DNA from: an uncultured Blautia sp.
GTDB taxonomy: Bacteria; Bacillota; Clostridia; Lachnospirales; Lachnospiraceae
Assembly: GCF_934371575.1 (NCBI RefSeq)
Contig: NZ_CAKRNY010000013.1
Coordinates: 16,765 to 80,764, forward strand
DNA: 64,000 nucleotides
Direction: 5' to 3'
Shown: positions 33,194 to 42,833 of the stretch, one piece after another
Numbering within the stretch: the first letter of the stretch is position 1
Layout of the letters: each line of letters starts with the position of its first letter
The notes under the pieces: model-generated
What the model was told of the DNA's origin: nothing
What the model saw: the letters and a program-made list of their open reading frames with translations, nothing else
Databases searched by the model: none
Translations under genes and position numbers: made by a program

Positions 33194-34053
33194 CAGAAGC
33201 TTCCGCCGGTACCGCCGTGGTCACTGTCGGAGCCTCCTGTGGAGGAACTGTCATCTTTCGGCTTCGCTGTTTTGGTGACGGTAGTATAAAGGAAAATGTC
33301 ATTTGATCTGACAAGATCCATACTTCCCTGTCGTACGTAATCAACAGCGCTGTCCTTTGCCCGTACGCTCTTAAGCTGGGATTTCATGCTTGAGGTACGT
33401 AAAAATGCAAGTACAAGTCCGATTCCAATAGAAATAGGAATCCATTTGAAAGGAAGGGGGTCACGTGGAAGCGTGGAAGAGTCATAAGGCTCTCCTGTGG
33501 CCGCCTGTTCCAGGAAAAGTCTGCTAAGGTCGGCATAAGTATCAAATGCACTGTAGTAATCTTCTTCTTTTAACAGAGGCTGGACTTTTCCCTTCATGTA
33601 ATCCAGTCCGTCCTGGTTAAATACAGTTCTTGCATATCCGTGAGTGGTAATGTGCCATTCACGGTCTCCGATGCTGATCATGAAAAGAATACCATCGTAG
33701 GTATCCCCTGTTCCATAAGCGTTATCATCGAAGAAATCGTCACAGAATTTGTTCATCTGAACGCCGTCTGTAGACTGGACAGTGGCAACTGCCACGTCAA
33801 AATCATATTCCTCACTGAGGGAGTTCAGTTTATCCAGAAGCAGGGACTCTTCATCATCAGTCAGAAGGTCTGCAGCATCTGAAACAAGAGAAAACTCAGG
33901 ACTCCGGGAAGAATCTCCGAAGCTGTTGGTGTCTGCGGCCTGGATCGCAACAGGCTGAAATCCACAGATATTTCCTGCGCCTGTAGCTGTACCGAACAGG
34001 CTTCCTGCTCCAATTGCCGCTGCCAGAATGATTCCAAAAGTTTGTTTTTTCAT
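33193..34053 (-). CDS. TPM-domain membrane protein (YgcG/YdjH-like)
   Basis: 286 residues. A signal peptide (1-~39) leads to a TPM domain at about 55-170 (VSDAADLLTDDEESLL, then VAVATV and GDREWHITTHGYAR). One membrane helix lies at about 205-222. The cytoplasmic tail ends in a Gly/Ser-rich GGTGGSF typical of YgcG-like proteins. It is the third gene of a leftward set resembling B. subtilis ydjI, ydjG and ydjH, whose products form a membrane complex that recruits PspA. The role here is inferred from this match. Confidence 0.75.
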   Translation of the reverse strand: MKKQTFGIILAAAIGAGSLFGTATGAGNICGFQPVAIQAADTNSFGDSSRSPEFSLVSDAADLLTDDEESLLLDKLNSLSEEYDFDVAVATVQSTDGVQMNKFCDDFFDDNAYGTGDTYDGILFMISIGDREWHITTHGYARTVFNQDGLDYMKGKVQPLLKEEDYYSAFDTYADLSRLFLEQAATGEPYDSSTLPRDPLPFKWIPISIGIGLVLAFLRTSSMKSQLKSVRAKDSAVDYVRQGSMDLVRSNDIFLYTTVTKTAKPKDDSSSTGGSDSDHGGTGGSF

Positions 34054-34066
34054 GGCATGTTCCTCC

Positions 34067-35155
34067 TTAGAAAAATGTGTGAACCAGCCATGCTATGGCA
34101 TAGGCAGCTGCGGAAAATCCGATGGTAAGTCCAACGAACCATTTGGTGAAAATACCTTTGTCAACCGGCAGGTTTCCGACAAACTTGCCTGTCTGGCCAT
34201 TCATGCCAAATAGATAATGATCGCCTTTCCAGGTGGTGGAAAGAAGCCATACCGGAAACAGGGCATAATGGGTTTTGCCGCCTCTGAGCTGGATACGTGT
34301 ATCTTCAGGTGTAACGCTGTCATATCCGACCACAGTGTCACGGAAAGCATTTTCAGCAGCTTTTTTTACACGCTGGTTGGCGCGCTCAACAGATTCCTCG
34401 GCAGATACGTCATATTTATCAGCAACATAGCCAGCCAGGTAAGGTGTGGCGAAATCCACTGCCTCGGAAATTACATAAGGCTCCAGTGATTCTGTCAGAT
34501 CATTGTCAATTTTTGAAGAGCCATCTACCGGAATCTGGTCAAAACCAATATTTCCGGAACGGAAAACTGAATAATGGCTAGTCTCTGTGTAATCATAATC
34601 GCTGTCGCTCCAGCAGCGGACTTTGGTTGCGTGATAGCGGATATCAGCAGCGGCGTCTGTGTCAAAAAGCCAGAATGGTACATAGACACCTTTTATTTCA
34701 TCAATGTGGTTCTCTTTTTTAAATACCTTTGGAAGAAGGGTTTTGCCATGAAGGTGTTTGCTGAGCCCTTCTTTGGCAGCTTTTTTATCCAGCTTGAACG
34801 GGATAATAAAGTCAGGGCGCAGAGCGCCGGAGAACTTACCGGACATTACAACCGGATTACCGCAGAATGGGCAGGCAGATGCACCTGTGCTTTCATCAGC
34901 TACGATTTCACCGCCGCAGGATTTACAAGTGTAAACAGACATTCCGTTGGTTTCGCCTTCATTCCAGTCGGCAGTGGTAGCATTCTCCCATTTCATATCA
35001 TCAGCCTGCTGACCGGCAGATGCTTCATTAAATTCCTTGACTGTTTCCAGATCAAACTCTGTGTCGCAGTAAGGACATTTCATTTTCTGGAGCGCACTGT
35101 TGAATTCAATGGCTCCACCACAACAAGGGCATTTATATTCAAGTAAATCGGACAT
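34067..35155 (-). CDS. zinc-ribbon membrane protein (YdjG-like)
   Basis: 362 residues. Two N-terminal zinc ribbons (CPCCGG with CPYC at about residues 9-30, and CKSCGG with CPFC at about 76-98) are followed by a mixed domain. A single C-terminal membrane helix (about 338-356) ends the protein. This matches the layout of B. subtilis YdjG in the YdjGHI/PspA envelope system. It lies 13 bases upstream of the TPM-domain gene, with an AGGAG start site. Confidence 0.75.
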   Translation of the reverse strand: MSDLLEYKCPCCGGAIEFNSALQKMKCPYCDTEFDLETVKEFNEASAGQQADDMKWENATTADWNEGETNGMSVYTCKSCGGEIVADESTGASACPFCGNPVVMSGKFSGALRPDFIIPFKLDKKAAKEGLSKHLHGKTLLPKVFKKENHIDEIKGVYVPFWLFDTDAAADIRYHATKVRCWSDSDYDYTETSHYSVFRSGNIGFDQIPVDGSSKIDNDLTESLEPYVISEAVDFATPYLAGYVADKYDVSAEESVERANQRVKKAAENAFRDTVVGYDSVTPEDTRIQLRGGKTHYALFPVWLLSTTWKGDHYLFGMNGQTGKFVGNLPVDKGIFTKWFVGLTIGFSAAAYAIAWLVHTFF

Positions 35156-35202
35156 AGTTCATCTCCTTTCGCCGTGTAAGGAAAATGTGGGGATATATGA
35201 AG

Positions 35203-36564
35203 TTACTGGATGTCATTCTCGTTAAAAGAGTCTCCGCAGTTTGGACAGAATTTCGGCGGATTGGTAGGGTCTTCCGGTTCCCAGCCGCATTTGTCGCAGC
35301 GATAGCGCGGTTTCATGGCAGGTCTTGGTGATCCGCAGTTACTGCAGAATTTGCCGGTGTTTACGGCGCCGCAGGAACAGGTCCAGCCTGCATCTGCTGC
35401 AGGAGCCTGAGGCTTTTTGGAACCGCATTCCGGGCAGAAATTTCCGGAAACCAGAGCACCACAGGAGCATTTCCATTGATCTGCGGAAGCCGGAGCTGCT
35501 GCCGGCTGTGCCATCGGCTGAGGCTGATTCGGCATCTGAGGAGCCTGTGCTGCCTGCTGCTGGCCCATAGCGTAAAGATTCTGCGCGTTCAGGCCGCCAG
35601 CCATATTTGCCATGTTCATTCCCATGAAGCCGGTCATAGCGCCGCCTGCATTGCCTGCTGCTGTTTTCATAGCGTCAGCCTGTGCACCTGCAAGTGTGGC
35701 AGCTGCCATGGCAGGATTGCGAAGCATAGCCATACGCTGAGCTTCTTTGATCATCTGTGCGTCTTCCTCTGGAAGAGTGATCGGATTCATGGCTACAGAT
35801 ACGATCACAAGACCACGAAGCTGGCTCCACTTCTGGGTAAGTGCCTGGTTCATGGCATCGCAAAGCTCCATTGCATGAGCCGGAAGTGCGCTTGGACGGA
35901 TTCCCTGCTGGGAAATGCTTGCAAACGCCGGCTGGAGAGCAGAAACAAACTCTGTTTTCAGCTGACCTTCAATCTGATTTCTGTCATACTGCTGTTCAAA
36001 GTTTCCGCAGACATTTGCATAGAAAAGAAGGGGATCGGCGATTCTGTAAGAATAAACACCGCTGCAGCGTACGGAAACATCAATGTCCAGACCGATATTC
36101 TGGTCTACTACACGGAACGGAATCGGGTTAGGAGTACCAAATTTATTATCAATCAGCTCTTTGGTATTGAAGTAGTAAACACGCTGGTCTTTGCCCGTGT
36201 CTCCACCGAAGGTGAAGCGTTTGCCAATAGTCTGGAATGTCTTTGAAATGGCATCACCCAGATTTCCGGAAAAAATACTTGGCTCAGTGGATGCATCATA
36301 TGTATATTCGCCAGGCTCTGCACAGATATCTACGATCTTTCCCTGTTCTACGATCATCATACACTGTCCGTCTGCAACTGCAATTCCGGACCCGCTTGTG
36401 ATAATATTGTCACTTCCTTTTGTGTTGGAGGAGCGTTTGGAGGTTCGTTTCTGACCCTTTACTGCCAGAACGTCATTGTCGATAGATTCGCAGTAAAAAA
36501 ATTCTTTCCACTGGTCTGCAAGTGTACCACCTACGGCTCCAAGGCCTGCTTTAATAAGTCCCAT
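35203..36564 (-). CDS. SPFH-domain protein with C-terminal zinc ribbons (YdjI-like)
   Basis: 453 residues from the ATG at 36564, which has AAAGGAG upstream. The longer frame adds 50 residues without a ribosome site. Residues 1-~310 form an SPFH/virion-core-like domain (IVEQGKIVDICAEPGEYTY). A Met/Ala/Gln/Pro-rich linker follows. Three zinc ribbons then end the chain (CSCGALVSGNFCPECG, CSCGAVNTGKFCSNCG, and a CDKCGWEP/CPNCG pair). B. subtilis YdjI has the same layout and is recruited to the membrane by YdjG and YdjH. First gene of the three-gene set. Confidence 0.8.
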   Translation of the reverse strand: MGLIKAGLGAVGGTLADQWKEFFYCESIDNDVLAVKGQKRTSKRSSNTKGSDNIITSGSGIAVADGQCMMIVEQGKIVDICAEPGEYTYDASTEPSIFSGNLGDAISKTFQTIGKRFTFGGDTGKDQRVYYFNTKELIDNKFGTPNPIPFRVVDQNIGLDIDVSVRCSGVYSYRIADPLLFYANVCGNFEQQYDRNQIEGQLKTEFVSALQPAFASISQQGIRPSALPAHAMELCDAMNQALTQKWSQLRGLVIVSVAMNPITLPEEDAQMIKEAQRMAMLRNPAMAAATLAGAQADAMKTAAGNAGGAMTGFMGMNMANMAGGLNAQNLYAMGQQQAAQAPQMPNQPQPMAQPAAAPASADQWKCSCGALVSGNFCPECGSKKPQAPAADAGWTCSCGAVNTGKFCSNCGSPRPAMKPRYRCDKCGWEPEDPTNPPKFCPNCGDSFNENDIQ

Positions 36565-36744
36565 AATAAAAACTCCTTTCTTTAAAAACGTCCCAAGGTC
36601 GTATAAATATTTTCTTATCTGAATTTTACATGATTTTGTCTGAAAAAACAAGCAACATGTGAAAAAAGACAGGTTTTCGTGATAATAAGTACAAAAAATC
36701 CGCAGTATTTTCATAAAGTACTGCGGATTTCTGGCATCATTGGG

Positions 36745-38127
36745 TTATTCTTCTGAGTCATCCGAACCTTCCAGTGACTGGTAATATCCGGAAGAGGTGA
36801 TGGAATCATGATCTTCTACATAATTTCCATCGGAATCCATCATATTTCCATCGGAATCAAAGGAAACGTCCATAAGATCTGTCTTAGTAGATGGCGTTAC
36901 ATTCATAGACATGATCTCGTCGTATTTGGTCTGGAGGTTTTCAAGAGAAAATTCATCTCCAATAGATTCCCGTACGCTGTGCGCGGAAGCAAGGGTATCT
37001 GTATAATCGGAAAGCTTATATGGCGCATATTCCTGGTTATCATAGCTGTAGTGCATTACCAGAGGGGTAAGTGATGCGCTCTGAATCTCAATGCTGGTCT
37101 GGTCCCCATCTACGGTCTTCTGAATGGTAAAAGAAGCCATTCCTCCGAGAAGCTGTTTCAGTGTTTCCTGACCGGTAACAAAATTGCCAAGAGAATAGTA
37201 AATCAGCATATTGTGACCGGAATCATCTGTAAGATATCCATACGGCTGAAGCACATTGGGATTGGTGCCAATCACAACATCAACACCCTGTTCCATAAGG
37301 AAGTTTGCCCATTCCTTCTCATACTCGGTAGGCATGGGTTCTTCGGTTTTTCCCCAGTTTGCACAGAAAACAGTGCAGTCGGCAGATGCTTTCGCCTGTT
37401 TGATGGCGGCGGCAACAGCTGTGGTATTGAAGGTGTCCACCATAGAGCCTGCGGACTGGTCTTCATATACAGGGAAGGTGTAGTTAAGGATGGCAATCCG
37501 GATTCCGTTGGCATCTATGATCTTCGGAGCATCTGTACCGGACTGGTCTTCGTGGATTCCTGCCAGGGTAACGTCCGGATGGCTGGTTTTCCAGTAATTC
37601 AGGGTTTCTGTGATCATGGAGGTGCCATTGCCATCAATAAGTGAGGTGGCAGATGTGATCACATTAAATCCTGCGTTTACAAGGGCATCCCCGATCTCTG
37701 TGGGAGTAGCGTAAGGTGCAGTTCCGCTGACCGCGTCATGGTCGGCGGTAAACGGCGTCTCCTGATTGACAATCGCAACATCCGCTGCCTGGATATCAGA
37801 TTTCAGATTGGTGTAAACGCTGTCATAATTCCAGGTACTGTTATCTGACTGCCCGGAAGAAAGGAGACTTGGCTGAACCAGATTGTCTCCGACTGCAACT
37901 ACAGTGGCAGTGGTGACTTCCGGAGCTGCGACAGCAGCTTCTTCCTCCTTCTGTTTCTGTGCTTCGGCGGCTTTTTTCGCCTGGGCAGCAGGCTGACGGA
38001 TCATGGAGTAGTCCATCTGGTTAAAAACCAGACACAGAACTATCAGGACTGCAATGGAAACCAGAAAACTGGTTCTGGAATTTAGTCGTTCTTTGTAATT
38101 TAATGGAAGATTCTCTCTTTTTTTCAT
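36745..38127 (-). CDS. CapA-family protein with altered metal ligands
   Basis: 460 residues. A membrane anchor at about 20-36 and an Ala/Glu/Gln coiled linker lead to a PGA_cap/CapA-like calcineurin-fold domain from residue about 75. The first Asp is kept (AVGDN). Later ligand motifs are changed: SATSLID stands where ANNHSLD is usual, CANWGKTE replaces HWGxE, and GTNPNVLQP replaces GHHPHVxQP. All expected histidines are therefore missing. It is likely an inactive, possibly structural, homologue. A downstream acidic tail is rich in Asp and Ser. Monocistronic. Confidence 0.8.
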   Translation of the reverse strand: MKKRENLPLNYKERLNSRTSFLVSIAVLIVLCLVFNQMDYSMIRQPAAQAKKAAEAQKQKEEEAAVAAPEVTTATVVAVGDNLVQPSLLSSGQSDNSTWNYDSVYTNLKSDIQAADVAIVNQETPFTADHDAVSGTAPYATPTEIGDALVNAGFNVITSATSLIDGNGTSMITETLNYWKTSHPDVTLAGIHEDQSGTDAPKIIDANGIRIAILNYTFPVYEDQSAGSMVDTFNTTAVAAAIKQAKASADCTVFCANWGKTEEPMPTEYEKEWANFLMEQGVDVVIGTNPNVLQPYGYLTDDSGHNMLIYYSLGNFVTGQETLKQLLGGMASFTIQKTVDGDQTSIEIQSASLTPLVMHYSYDNQEYAPYKLSDYTDTLASAHSVRESIGDEFSLENLQTKYDEIMSMNVTPSTKTDLMDVSFDSDGNMMDSDGNYVEDHDSITSSGYYQSLEGSDDSEE

Positions 38128-38247
38128 GATTTAATTCCCTTTTCATAGATGTAGGAAAGCTAAAAACAGTATATTTCGGACCATGGCGGAGCCAAAACAT
38201 AATCTTGGTTTATTATAGCAAATTATTGCAGGCAAAGAAAGAAGTTA

Positions 38248-40110
38248 TTACATAAATTTTACATTTTCGTTCATGTATTTTCGAAGAACCGGAAACTGTA
38301 CGGGACCGATGGTAAGAATCTGCTGGTGAAAAGCATTCAAGTCAAATTTTTCTCCGAGAAGAATCTGTTGTTCTTCCTTTAGATCAAGAAAATTCAGATA
38401 ACCTGCATAATATTTCAGATAGTTGGCTGGTGTTTCTGTGATATAACGGTAGATTTCAGCTGTAACGTGGGCATCGCGGATCCCAAAACGATTCAGAAAA
38501 CGGGCTGCCTGTGCAGAAGTCCAACTTTGGTAGTGAATTCCTATGTCCAGAAGGGAGTAGATGCACAGGTTGATGCTGCGGTTCAGCCAGGAAAGGCGTG
38601 TGTAGGCAGCTGCCTCTTCTGCGGATAATGGGGCGGCTGAGTTCCCTGCAGTTCTTCCGGAGAGATATTTTGCCGCGTACTGGTATGCAAGGCTTTCTGC
38701 GTAAGTGGCCCAGCCTTCCACATAACCGCTGCAGTCGATCAGATAGCGGATGTGTGAAGGCTTTTGCCGTCCGAAATAAACAGTCTGATAAAGATGGCCG
38801 GGAAAACCTTCGTGTGCAAGAGTGGTAAACAGTTCCAGGTTGGAAATGTTACGTCCCTGATTGATGTAGATCACATTTGGCGTACCAGTGTCCATTGGAG
38901 GTGTCAGGTAAAATGCGGGGCTTAGAAAATCCTCCATAGATTTATGTACAGTCCGAAGCTCAAAGCTTACAGAATCAGTGAATGGAAAATCCTGCTGAAT
39001 ATCTGCTTCCAGAGTAGTCAGAATCTGCTTGGGCTCCATATCTGGCAAATCGGTTTTCGCTTCCAGAAAGGAGAGAAGCTGCGGATATTTATTTAAAAGC
39101 TGTGAAAGCTCCCGGGAGTCTGCCAAAAGCTGCTGGGCAAGGCGGTCTTCCAGCTTTTCCACAGGCATGTAGATTCCAACCTGGCTTTGAAGAAGATACT
39201 GATAATATTCTTTTCCGCCGGAAAAACGGGCAAGACCGCCAGTGTTTTTTCCTGTTCCCCGAAGCTGTTCCAGACCTTCCATCAGCTTCTGATAAGCCGG
39301 AAAAATCTTTTCCCGGAGAATCTGTTTGTGGGAAATGAGAAGCTGTGTCTGATCCTGGGCGGAGAGTCTGCCGTAATCCTTCAGTTTCCGGGAGAAAATT
39401 TCCTGCATGTAATTGGAATCCGGATTCTGAAGAAAAGCGCGGCATTGAGCCAGAATGCGGTCAAGGGTTTCGTCGCACATGAAAAAGCCGGCATCTGATT
39501 TTGCCTGCTCGAATGTGAGAATACTCTGGAAGTAGCGTTCTGTACTGCACAGAAGATTCAGATAATCGGTAATATCCTGATTGTCATAGAATGTGTACTC
39601 TGCAAGAAGTACAGGAAGCTGGGCCTGTATGCCAAGGCTGGGACCGAGTGGTTCTTCCAGCAGATAATGATTTCCGAGAGATGCTTCGGTGTGATAGTAA
39701 AGAAGCAGCTGATCCAGGGTCAGACGGTTGACTGTGGAAAGTTCGGAGGTGGAAAAAGTTTTCAGAGTTTTCTCATAGTCCTGACACTGGGCAATTGTTT
39801 TTTGGTTATTTACAGGAATGGTGCCCAGAGTGGCATGGGAACGGGAAATTCCCTGCTTTTCCGGGTAAGCCAGAGAATAGTGGAGGTTCAGGGCGTTTCC
39901 GGAGACTTCTTTTTCAAATATAGACTCCGCAAAGGCTTCAAATCGTGCATTTTCCGAAAAAAAGGGGCTGAAAAACCAGAAAACAGAAAAGGCTGTGAGC
40001 AGAATAACAGCCAGTATAAGGATTATTTTTCGGATTTTTTTCAGGTTGGATGTTGAAATACAGGTGCGGTTATGGGGGTGAAAGGCCTGAATGTTGGGGA
40101 GATTTGACAT
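38248..40110 (-). CDS. DUF885 peptidase-like membrane protein
   Basis: 620 residues. One membrane helix (about 28-48) anchors a large extracytoplasmic domain. The DUF885 metallopeptidase-like signature HEGFPGH (about residue 432; HExxxGH) is followed by a GWATYAESLA helix carrying the third ligand Glu. The family is thought to be zinc carboxypeptidases of unknown substrate. GGAGGG precedes the ATG. Confidence 0.82.
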   Translation of the reverse strand: MSNLPNIQAFHPHNRTCISTSNLKKIRKIILILAVILLTAFSVFWFFSPFFSENARFEAFAESIFEKEVSGNALNLHYSLAYPEKQGISRSHATLGTIPVNNQKTIAQCQDYEKTLKTFSTSELSTVNRLTLDQLLLYYHTEASLGNHYLLEEPLGPSLGIQAQLPVLLAEYTFYDNQDITDYLNLLCSTERYFQSILTFEQAKSDAGFFMCDETLDRILAQCRAFLQNPDSNYMQEIFSRKLKDYGRLSAQDQTQLLISHKQILREKIFPAYQKLMEGLEQLRGTGKNTGGLARFSGGKEYYQYLLQSQVGIYMPVEKLEDRLAQQLLADSRELSQLLNKYPQLLSFLEAKTDLPDMEPKQILTTLEADIQQDFPFTDSVSFELRTVHKSMEDFLSPAFYLTPPMDTGTPNVIYINQGRNISNLELFTTLAHEGFPGHLYQTVYFGRQKPSHIRYLIDCSGYVEGWATYAESLAYQYAAKYLSGRTAGNSAAPLSAEEAAAYTRLSWLNRSINLCIYSLLDIGIHYQSWTSAQAARFLNRFGIRDAHVTAEIYRYITETPANYLKYYAGYLNFLDLKEEQQILLGEKFDLNAFHQQILTIGPVQFPVLRKYMNENVKFM

Positions 40111-40432
40111 AGGGAAACCCTCCGGAGCCTGGGGATTTCTACTATATTATTGAGATTTTCGGTTAAGTATGCAAGATATTTGGTCCCATGGCTTTGTAAG
40201 TATGAGGAATATGTGTACAGGACTGGCATGAACTACAAAAAAAGCCTGGAATGAAGAAAAAAGTTGTGTGATTTTACGGAAAATAACAGACTTTTGTTCG
40301 GATGTGGAAAATTGACGGAGAAAGTCTGGTGTGATATTATACGTGAATGTTACATATATTTAATAAAAATGTAACAAATGAAGCGGGGAAGATTTCCGCG
40401 TAATAACAGGAAGAAATTTGAGAGGTGTATAA

Positions 40433-40969
40433 ATGTTTGAAAATAAAGTAAAAAAACTGGTTTGTGGTGCGCTTATGTGTATAACTGTCTGTGCCCAGAT
40501 GGCTTTTCCACAGAATGCTTTTGCGGCAACCGAAAAAGCGGTGGAAAAAGCGGGAGAGGCGTTTGTGGCAGAGATGGAAGATGCAGAAGCAGAAACAGAT
40601 GTGATCTCTGAGGAAGAGCTTCGCCAGCAGATTGTGGATTTCGCATTACAGTTTGAGGGAAATCCTTATGTTTACGGTGGAACAAGCCTGACAAACGGGG
40701 CAGACTGTTCCGGCTTCGTGATGTCTGTATTTGCACAGTTTGGATATTCTCTGCCAAGAGTGGCAGCGGATCAGTATTATCAGTCTATTCAGAAGTCTGT
40801 GGCGGATCTGGAACCGGGAGATCTGGTATTCTATGGAAGTGGAATCAGTCATGTGGCGCTTTATATTGGCGATGGACAGATTATTCATGCCAGTACATCC
40901 GCTTCCGGGATCAAGGTTTCTGCATATGATTATGAAGCTCCGGTTGGAGTGGGGACTTATGTTGGATAG
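40433..40969 (+). CDS. secreted NlpC/P60 endopeptidase (C40)
   Basis: 178 residues. Signal peptide 1-~31 (cleavage after FA-A). An acidic linker (EAETDVISEEE) precedes an NlpC/P60 domain with the catalytic Cys in GADCSGFV, the His in ISHVALYIGDG and a third polar residue in IIHAS. It likely cleaves gamma-D-Glu-diamino acid bonds in peptidoglycan. It lacks SH3 or LysM targeting domains. GAGAGG precedes the ATG. Confidence 0.9.
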   Translation: MFENKVKKLVCGALMCITVCAQMAFPQNAFAATEKAVEKAGEAFVAEMEDAEAETDVISEEELRQQIVDFALQFEGNPYVYGGTSLTNGADCSGFVMSVFAQFGYSLPRVAADQYYQSIQKSVADLEPGDLVFYGSGISHVALYIGDGQIIHASTSASGIKVSAYDYEAPVGVGTYVG

Positions 40970-41496
40970 TGAACGAACAAAATTGATTTGTGTGTATTTT
41001 GTAGGGTATTGTAAAGACGATATTTTTCAAGAGTAAATGTCGAAAAATGTTGAAATTAGCAGATTGCACAAAGCGTTTATGAAAATGTGGATAGGTGAAT
41101 TAGTGTAGAGAAAGTTATCCACTTCTCCAAAAACGAAAAAACGTTGAAAAATCAAGTTATGCACAAAGTTATCCACATTATCCACATGGAAAAGCATGTG
41201 GATGAGTTGATTTACATAATGGGAATCGAAACAAATGTTTTGGTTATTGTTATGAAAATGTAAAATTCGACAGAAATTGGCAAAAAGGTATTGACTTTTA
41301 CAAAATCAAAATATTATAGAATATTCACAGAAAAAATTACAATTTAGGAATTGGATGGAAAATTATCTGATAATTCAAAAGCTTTAAATAGACTGGCCGT
41401 TGGGTGGTTACAATAATAGAAACAGAGAGTACAAGAGTTGCTAAAATAGTTTTTTATTCATATTCTTCTATAATAAAGTGAATTTTCAGTGTAAAA
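40970..41496. other. gene-free AT-rich region with DnaA-box cluster
   Basis: No convincing gene. Six DnaA-box-like 9-mers lie within 41086-41205. On the plus strand: TTATCCACT (41115), TTATGCACA (41157), TTATCCACA (41169) and TTATCCACA (41178). On the minus strand: TGTGGATAG (41086) and TGTGGATGA (41197). Three match TTATNCACA fully. AT-rich sequence follows, with a promoter-like TTGACT-N17-TTATAG at 41291-41319. Confidence 0.7.
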
Positions 41497-41522
41497 AAGG
41501 GACTGTCTTTTGACAGTCCCTA
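41497..41522 (-). terminator. rho-independent terminator
   Basis: AGGGACTGTC and GACAGTCCCT form a 10-bp stem with a TTTT loop. On the minus strand the stem is followed by TTTTTT, ending the secreted-protein gene. Confidence 0.85.
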
Positions 41523-41531
41523 GAGTCTGTA

Positions 41532-42299
41532 TTACCATAACATAAACTGGAAATCGGAATAAAGTGGAGTTGGCTGTCCTTCGTAATAGTAGTGGTAGTC
41601 AGAACCAGGTGCTTTGTAATATTGTGGCTTTTTCGTTGTATGGTAGGTAACAGTGATTGCAGTAGCGTTTTTTAGAGAAGCCTTCTGTCCGTTTTTAATC
41701 TTTTGGGTGAAAGCTTTGTTACCCTTTCTATAAGCAATTTCGATAAAATCTATTTTGTAATTTTTAGCAGCAGTAACTTTTATCTGTGTTTTTCCAGAGC
41801 GGGAAACTTTGGCACCATACTGCCAGTAACCTTTGATTGCAGAAGCATAATTTTTGGAGCCGACCTTAAAGGATTTAAAAACTACGGGATGCTGCTTGAA
41901 GGTTACCTTGCAGGATAACTTATAGCTTTTACCATTTTGGTTAACCACAAAGCTGAAAGTGGATTTTTCTCCGGCCTTAACCTTGTGATTTTTCATGTAG
42001 AACTTATTGCTTGCACTAATCTGGATGGCATTTAATCCCTGGCGAGTGTAAGCTGTGTAGTATTTGTTGGATGATTTTACGTTGGTGATAGTTGCTGTGG
42101 ATGAAAGATTTTTGATGTAAATATAGCCATTTACAGATGTCTGATTTACGTTTTTGACAGGGGTTAATTTTTCAAAATAAAGGGTCTGAGTTTTGGGACA
42201 AGCAGGTGCTTTGGCAGCTGCATTTGCCAATAATGGGGTGACGGCGACTAACAGCAGGCATGTAAGAAAGCCGCAAAGTGTCTTTTTCATTTTCTTCAT
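41532..42299 (-). CDS. secreted Lys/Tyr-rich protein, unknown function
   Basis: 255 residues. Signal peptide 1-~28 (LLLVAVTPLLANA-A). The mature part is basic and rich in Lys, Tyr, Ser and Thr, with alternating beta-strand patterns such as YIYIKNLSSTATITNV and KSYKLSCKVTF, suggesting two or three Ig-like beta sandwiches. It ends with a Tyr-rich tail. No enzymatic motif. It probably binds the cell surface or glycans through charge. GGGAGG lies before the start. Confidence 0.7.
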   Translation of the reverse strand: MKKMKKTLCGFLTCLLLVAVTPLLANAAAKAPACPKTQTLYFEKLTPVKNVNQTSVNGYIYIKNLSSTATITNVKSSNKYYTAYTRQGLNAIQISASNKFYMKNHKVKAGEKSTFSFVVNQNGKSYKLSCKVTFKQHPVVFKSFKVGSKNYASAIKGYWQYGAKVSRSGKTQIKVTAAKNYKIDFIEIAYRKGNKAFTQKIKNGQKASLKNATAITVTYHTTKKPQYYKAPGSDYHYYYEGQPTPLYSDFQFMLW

Positions 42300-42546
42300 T
42301 TCATTTTCCTCCCTACATTTTTGTTTAATGGTTGTAAATTTTCTTCTCCTTTCTGATGAATTTTAACGTATATTTTTTATTATTGTATCGCTAATAATCG
42401 GTATAGTCAATCCTATCAAAACAATGTACACTGAATGATGTGCTTACGTTTCGAGAAGGTGAGTGAAAATATTTTACTGGCTTTTAGAGCACAAAAAAAC
42501 ACCGTCCCCGCGGCAATCGCTTTGTCCGCAAAAACAGTGCTTTCAG

Positions 42547-42619
42547 TGCGCCTTCAGGGGTTCGAACCCTGGACACCCTGATTAAGAGTCAGGTGCTCTA
42601 CCAACTGAGCTAAAGGCGC
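42547..42619 (-). tRNA. tRNA-Lys (anticodon CTT)
   Basis: A full cloverleaf is visible on the minus strand: acceptor GCGCCTT/AAGGCGC, D arm TAGCTCAGTTGGTAGAGCA, anticodon stem CCTGA/TCAGG with loop CTCTTAA, and T arm with GGTTCGAACC. The discriminator is A. The CCA end is not encoded. It reads lysine AAG. Confidence 0.95.
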
Positions 42620-42833
42620 ATCTCTTATTTCGCTGAGTTGTTATTTCCTCAACGCAAGATGTATTATATATCAGGTGTGCACCAAAAGTCAATAGGAATT
42701 TTATAATTTTTTTAAATTTTTTCGAAAACTTTTACGATTGCTATTTTGTGGGTTAGGAGGGGGATTGGTTTCCCTATACTTTCTTGGCAACAATAAGGTA
42801 TAGGGATAACGACCAACCAATCTCCTTTCTTTC

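Noticed and set aside
41086..41480. Chromosomal oriC
   Set aside because: DnaA boxes and AT-rich DNA are present, but no dnaA, dnaN, recF or gyrB gene is near. Kept as a DnaA-box cluster only.
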